Assembly: GCA_041158765.1 (NCBI GenBank)
Contig: JBEBAU010000033.1
Coordinates: 1 to 19,781 of the forward strand
Direction of reading: 5' to 3'
Length of the DNA: 19,781 nucleotides
DNA from: JAQBRD01 sp041158765
Lineage (GTDB): Bacteria > Patescibacteriota > Minisyncoccia > Phycocordibacterales > PALSA-1337
Below the pieces are notes generated by a model that did not search any database, was not told where the DNA came from, and saw only the letters and a program-made list of their open reading frames with translations. Positions 17,672 to 19,781 of this stretch are shown in pieces. Position 1 is the first letter of the stretch. Each line of letters begins with the position of its first letter. Made by a program: the position numbers and the translations under genes.

Positions 17672-18298
17672 ATGGACACATACAAATCAGTTGAGTTTGC
17701 ATATTCTGTTGGAGAATATAGTAATGTTGTGGAGCAAACAAACACTTTTGATCCAGCATGGACAGGGGATACTCTGTATGAAATAAAAAGAATGAGAGCC
17801 CTGTCTCTATTTCAGACTGGACGATATAAAGATGCAGTCGTGTTGTGGGATGTTTTGTTGGCTGAGAGACCAGAAGTTACGCTTAATTATTTCAATAAAG
17901 CAACATCAACAGCGATGATGGGGGATGCAGATAGTGCAGTGAAGGCTTTTGATATATTTGTAAACAAAAAAGCACTAGAGAATCCTACGGTGGCAGATAT
18001 GGTGTACATGCACTATTATTTTATGAGAGCGCTCATGGATGGCAAAAAGTATCAGGATGCTTTTGGTATCCTGAAGAAGATCATTCCACACTATACATTT
18101 ACTGGCTGCACAGACCAAACATTCTTGGTTGGTTCAATGGGAGGTTTCATCCCCTCATTTTCAGAGGTTGTACTAAATGCTATTGATATATTTAGTAATA
18201 TTGATAAAAACATTGCGCAACAATTTTTGTCTGAAGTTGAGTCAAAGGTTGATGATGAAGGAAAAAGTGTTATTGCAGAAGTTAAAAATCAAATATGA
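17672..18298 (+). CDS. TPR-like helical repeat protein, 208 aa
   Basis: The protein is soluble and alpha-helical, with TPR-style hairpins. LYEIKRMRALSLFQTGRYKD-A-V (residues ~35-57) and LNYFNKATSTAMMGDADSAV-K-A-F (~75-98) both show the W/L-x-x-x-G/A...A-x-x-x-G-x-x-x-x-A spacing. A third unit is MVYMHYYFMRALMDGKKYQD-A-F. The C-terminal 60 residues (PHYTFTGCTDQTFLVGSMGG and onward) are less regular. It probably serves as a protein-binding scaffold; the partner is likely one of the two gene products that follow, since the next gene starts inside this stop codon (ATGATG). It is the first gene of a three-gene operon behind a leaderless-type -10 box. Function unknown. Confidence 0.8.
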   Translation: MDTYKSVEFAYSVGEYSNVVEQTNTFDPAWTGDTLYEIKRMRALSLFQTGRYKDAVVLWDVLLAERPEVTLNYFNKATSTAMMGDADSAVKAFDIFVNKKALENPTVADMVYMHYYFMRALMDGKKYQDAFGILKKIIPHYTFTGCTDQTFLVGSMGGFIPSFSEVVLNAIDIFSNIDKNIAQQFLSEVESKVDDEGKSVIAEVKNQI

Positions 18299-18702
18299 TG
18301 AATACACTACCAAACAATTTTCTTACAGATAAGTTAAAAGGTAAGCCTAATGAAATTGGATTTGTTGAGTTGAAAGGTGGCTATCTAAAAATGAAATATG
18401 ACGAAGATGGCGCTCTTATTCGAGTGGCATTTGTCTTGAGTAAAGAAGAGTATGAGCCATCAGTGGGCAAACAACTGGAGTTTTCTTTGGATCAATCAAT
18501 GAATGGAACAGTTACTTATATAGAGGAAATGGGTGCAGGAGGTTTCCAGTGGTCAGAAGGAAAGGTGATTTGGGGTTCTACGTATGACGAAGTCCCATCT
18601 TCTCCAACTCGAGAGATATCATTGAATGATTGGCTCAATGAGTGTCTACGTGAAATTATCAATCCGAGTCAGGAACAAATAAAGATTGCAAAAGATGAAT
18701 AA
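18295..18702 (+). CDS. Unrecognised protein, 135 aa, middle gene of operon
   Basis: No family recognised. The N-terminus (MMNTLPNNFLTDKLKGKPNE) is followed by a mostly beta protein with patterns FVELKGGYLKMKYDEDGALI and VTYIEEMGAGGFQWSEGKVI, then an acidic helical end (LNDWLNECLREIINPSQEQI). No signal peptide and no membrane helix. Starts are ATG 18295 or 18298, both inside the ATGATG that carries the TPR-like stop, so it is translationally coupled to that gene. The following membrane-anchored gene overlaps its last codons by eight bases. The size and acidity would suit an immunity- or adaptor-type partner, but nothing in the sequence proves it. Confidence 0.75.
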   Translation: MMNTLPNNFLTDKLKGKPNEIGFVELKGGYLKMKYDEDGALIRVAFVLSKEEYEPSVGKQLEFSLDQSMNGTVTYIEEMGAGGFQWSEGKVIWGSTYDEVPSSPTREISLNDWLNECLREIINPSQEQIKIAKDE

Positions 18703-19549
18703 AAAAACACAGTATATAGGTTATTTGGTAGGCACCATCTTGTTACTGGTGTGCGTGGGCACCTATGTTCTATTTCATGAAACAAAAACTCTGACAGGTG
18801 ATGAAACCAAATCCTCAAAACTAGTCACTGATCCCATAGAGCAACAAAAGTATTGCGATGTTCTTTTTGGTAATGGTTACTCAGAAGAAAATATTGGTCT
18901 TCCATTCTCTTGTACATATATTGCAGCTGCATCAAGTACTCATTTGTTGAACTATTCTATCAATACAGAAGATGTGTTGTTTGTTTCTGATGGTTCAAGC
19001 ACTACGGTGATTGAAGGTGGTGATTTTGTAAGGTATGTAGGTCTAACTGATGAAATCCGTCTCGATATAAATGGAAATTTGATGAGTCTGAAAGATGTTA
19101 CGTACGATGGTTATCCAGATTTGGCAGTACGATATAGTGCCGGTGCTTATAACTTCTTTTACGACTATTATGCGTATGATCCAAAGACACACAATTTTTC
19201 ACCAGACCCAATCGTATTTGATAGACTTGGGATGGAGAGTGATTCGGTCTACGGTGATAATAATGTAGATATAGTAAATCCTGAGATTGACCCCATCAAC
19301 AAAACTATCACCAGCCATATGCTCGGAAGAGGAATGGGAGATATTTATCAAAGAGAAACGTACCAACTTACGGGTAAAAAATACGTATTAATAAAGTCAG
19401 AATCTCAAAATATCATCAATGAAACTGATTATTCAAAAGATGATGTAAATACTCCAAGTACATATAGAAGAATCACCTTTGAAAGGAAAAATGGTGTTAT
19501 GGCGACCACAAGTGATGTCATTTTGAATGAGGAAGACAGTCAATTTTGA
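18695..19549 (+). CDS. Membrane-anchored FG-GAP/XAC2610-like extracellular protein
   Basis: This 284-residue protein begins with a basic N-terminus and one hydrophobic helix (YIGYLVGTILLLVCVGTYVL) that acts as a signal anchor, so the rest should lie outside the membrane. The centre has SLKDVTYDGYPDLAVRYSAG, a calcium-type D-x-x-x-D-G-x-x-D-L motif as found in FG-GAP/VCBS and XAC2610-like beta proteins. FYDYYAYDPKTHNFSPDPIV and a block reading KTITSHMLGRGMGDIYQRET, YQLTGKKYVLIKSES follow. Cysteines at residues ~55 and ~71 could form a disulfide. ATG 18695 is preferred to the in-frame TTG at 18686. It overlaps the preceding gene by eight bases and ends the operon. Confidence 0.75.
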   Translation: MNKKTQYIGYLVGTILLLVCVGTYVLFHETKTLTGDETKSSKLVTDPIEQQKYCDVLFGNGYSEENIGLPFSCTYIAAASSTHLLNYSINTEDVLFVSDGSSTTVIEGGDFVRYVGLTDEIRLDINGNLMSLKDVTYDGYPDLAVRYSAGAYNFFYDYYAYDPKTHNFSPDPIVFDRLGMESDSVYGDNNVDIVNPEIDPINKTITSHMLGRGMGDIYQRETYQLTGKKYVLIKSESQNIINETDYSKDDVNTPSTYRRITFERKNGVMATTSDVILNEEDSQF

Positions 19550-19580
19550 TCAGAGAGGCAGCTTTTGTCACTTGGACTTA

Positions 19581-19781
19581 TTAAGCACCAAAAAAATTCG
19601 CAAAATTTAATAGGAGAAATATAAAATACAAACAAGTTGCAGTTAATACGAAAGAAATAACAAAACCAATCCATCCAAATATGTTGTTTGCTGCGCCCTC
19701 CTTAGGAATAAAGGCATCGACCTTTTTCTTTGAAATAAAGCTAATAACAAAGAGTGTCTGAAATACAATTAGAGGCAGAAG
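19581..19781 (-). CDS. Membrane protein, C-terminal part only
   Basis: The minus strand is open from the right edge of the window to a TAA at 19581-19583, giving 66 residues without a start. It reads LLPLIVFQTLFVISFISKKK, then VDAFIPKEGAANNIFGWIGF, VISFVLTATCLYFIFLLLNF and ANFFGA. There are two hydrophobic helices with a polar loop between them. The family cannot be named from this fragment. It converges on the FG-GAP-like gene with only 31 bases between the stops and no visible terminator hairpin. Confidence 0.65.
   Translation of the reverse strand, partial: LLPLIVFQTLFVISFISKKKVDAFIPKEGAANNIFGWIGFVISFVLTATCLYFIFLLLNFANFFGA

Overview
The window looks like a chromosomal segment of a member of the Candidate Phyla Radiation (Patescibacteria), most likely Parcubacteria/Paceibacteria. 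This is an inference from small compact genes, moderate to low G+C, almost no Shine-Dalgarno sequences, a pilM-led type IV pilus cluster, many short orphan proteins and mostly CCA-less tRNA genes. No marker gene here fixes the lineage.

Layout. 1-346: a divergent region with a partial SseB-like gene and tRNA-Ser(UGA) on the minus strand. 347-1836: ruvX, a free-standing tRNA-binding-domain protein and a DedA membrane protein. 1900-4438: a pilM operon with three small membrane-anchored partners resembling PilN, PilO and an unnamed fourth protein, ending at tRNA-Arg(UCU). 4545-4697: a terminator hairpin, an inverted copy of the tRNA T-arm, a GC-rich block and a direct copy of the tRNA 3' end. 4769-6031: an unknown helical protein converging on a DoxX gene. 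6105-6849: a probable toxin-antitoxin pair (54-residue protein plus PIN-domain protein). 6882-8427: tRNA-Val(UAC), an RluA-type pseudouridine synthase and rplS. 8579-9533: two GC-rich single genes, a stand-alone DnaA domain IV and a degenerate receiver domain. 9638-10846: tRNA-Leu(GAG) and a DUF5671-like membrane protein. 10910-12754: tRNA-His(GUG) followed by an accessory patch (XRE regulator with a candidate operator, and several small proteins). 12992-13486: a third GC-rich orphan. 13594-17619: a small protein, an EEP-family phosphodiesterase, a DUF2892 protein, a CrtI-type oxidoreductase and a UbiB-type kinase. 17672-19549: a TPR-like, unknown and FG-GAP-like operon. A minus-strand membrane protein is cut by the right edge.

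Two patterns cut across the genes. First, at about a dozen starts on both strands a TATAAT-like -10 box sits 6 or 7 bases before the ATG, so transcription should begin at or next to the start codon. These genes look leaderless, and downstream genes are mostly joined by ATGA-type overlaps. Three GC-rich genes (8579, 9126, 12992) break the rule: they have -35/-10 promoters, leaders and intrinsic terminators of their own. Second, three of the five tRNA genes (Arg, Leu, His) are followed by a hairpin and then by an inverted copy of their own 3' end, centred almost on the hairpin. In the His case this copied DNA encodes the tail of the XRE regulator. I regard this tRNA-terminator-inverted-3'-end arrangement as the most unusual signal in the window.
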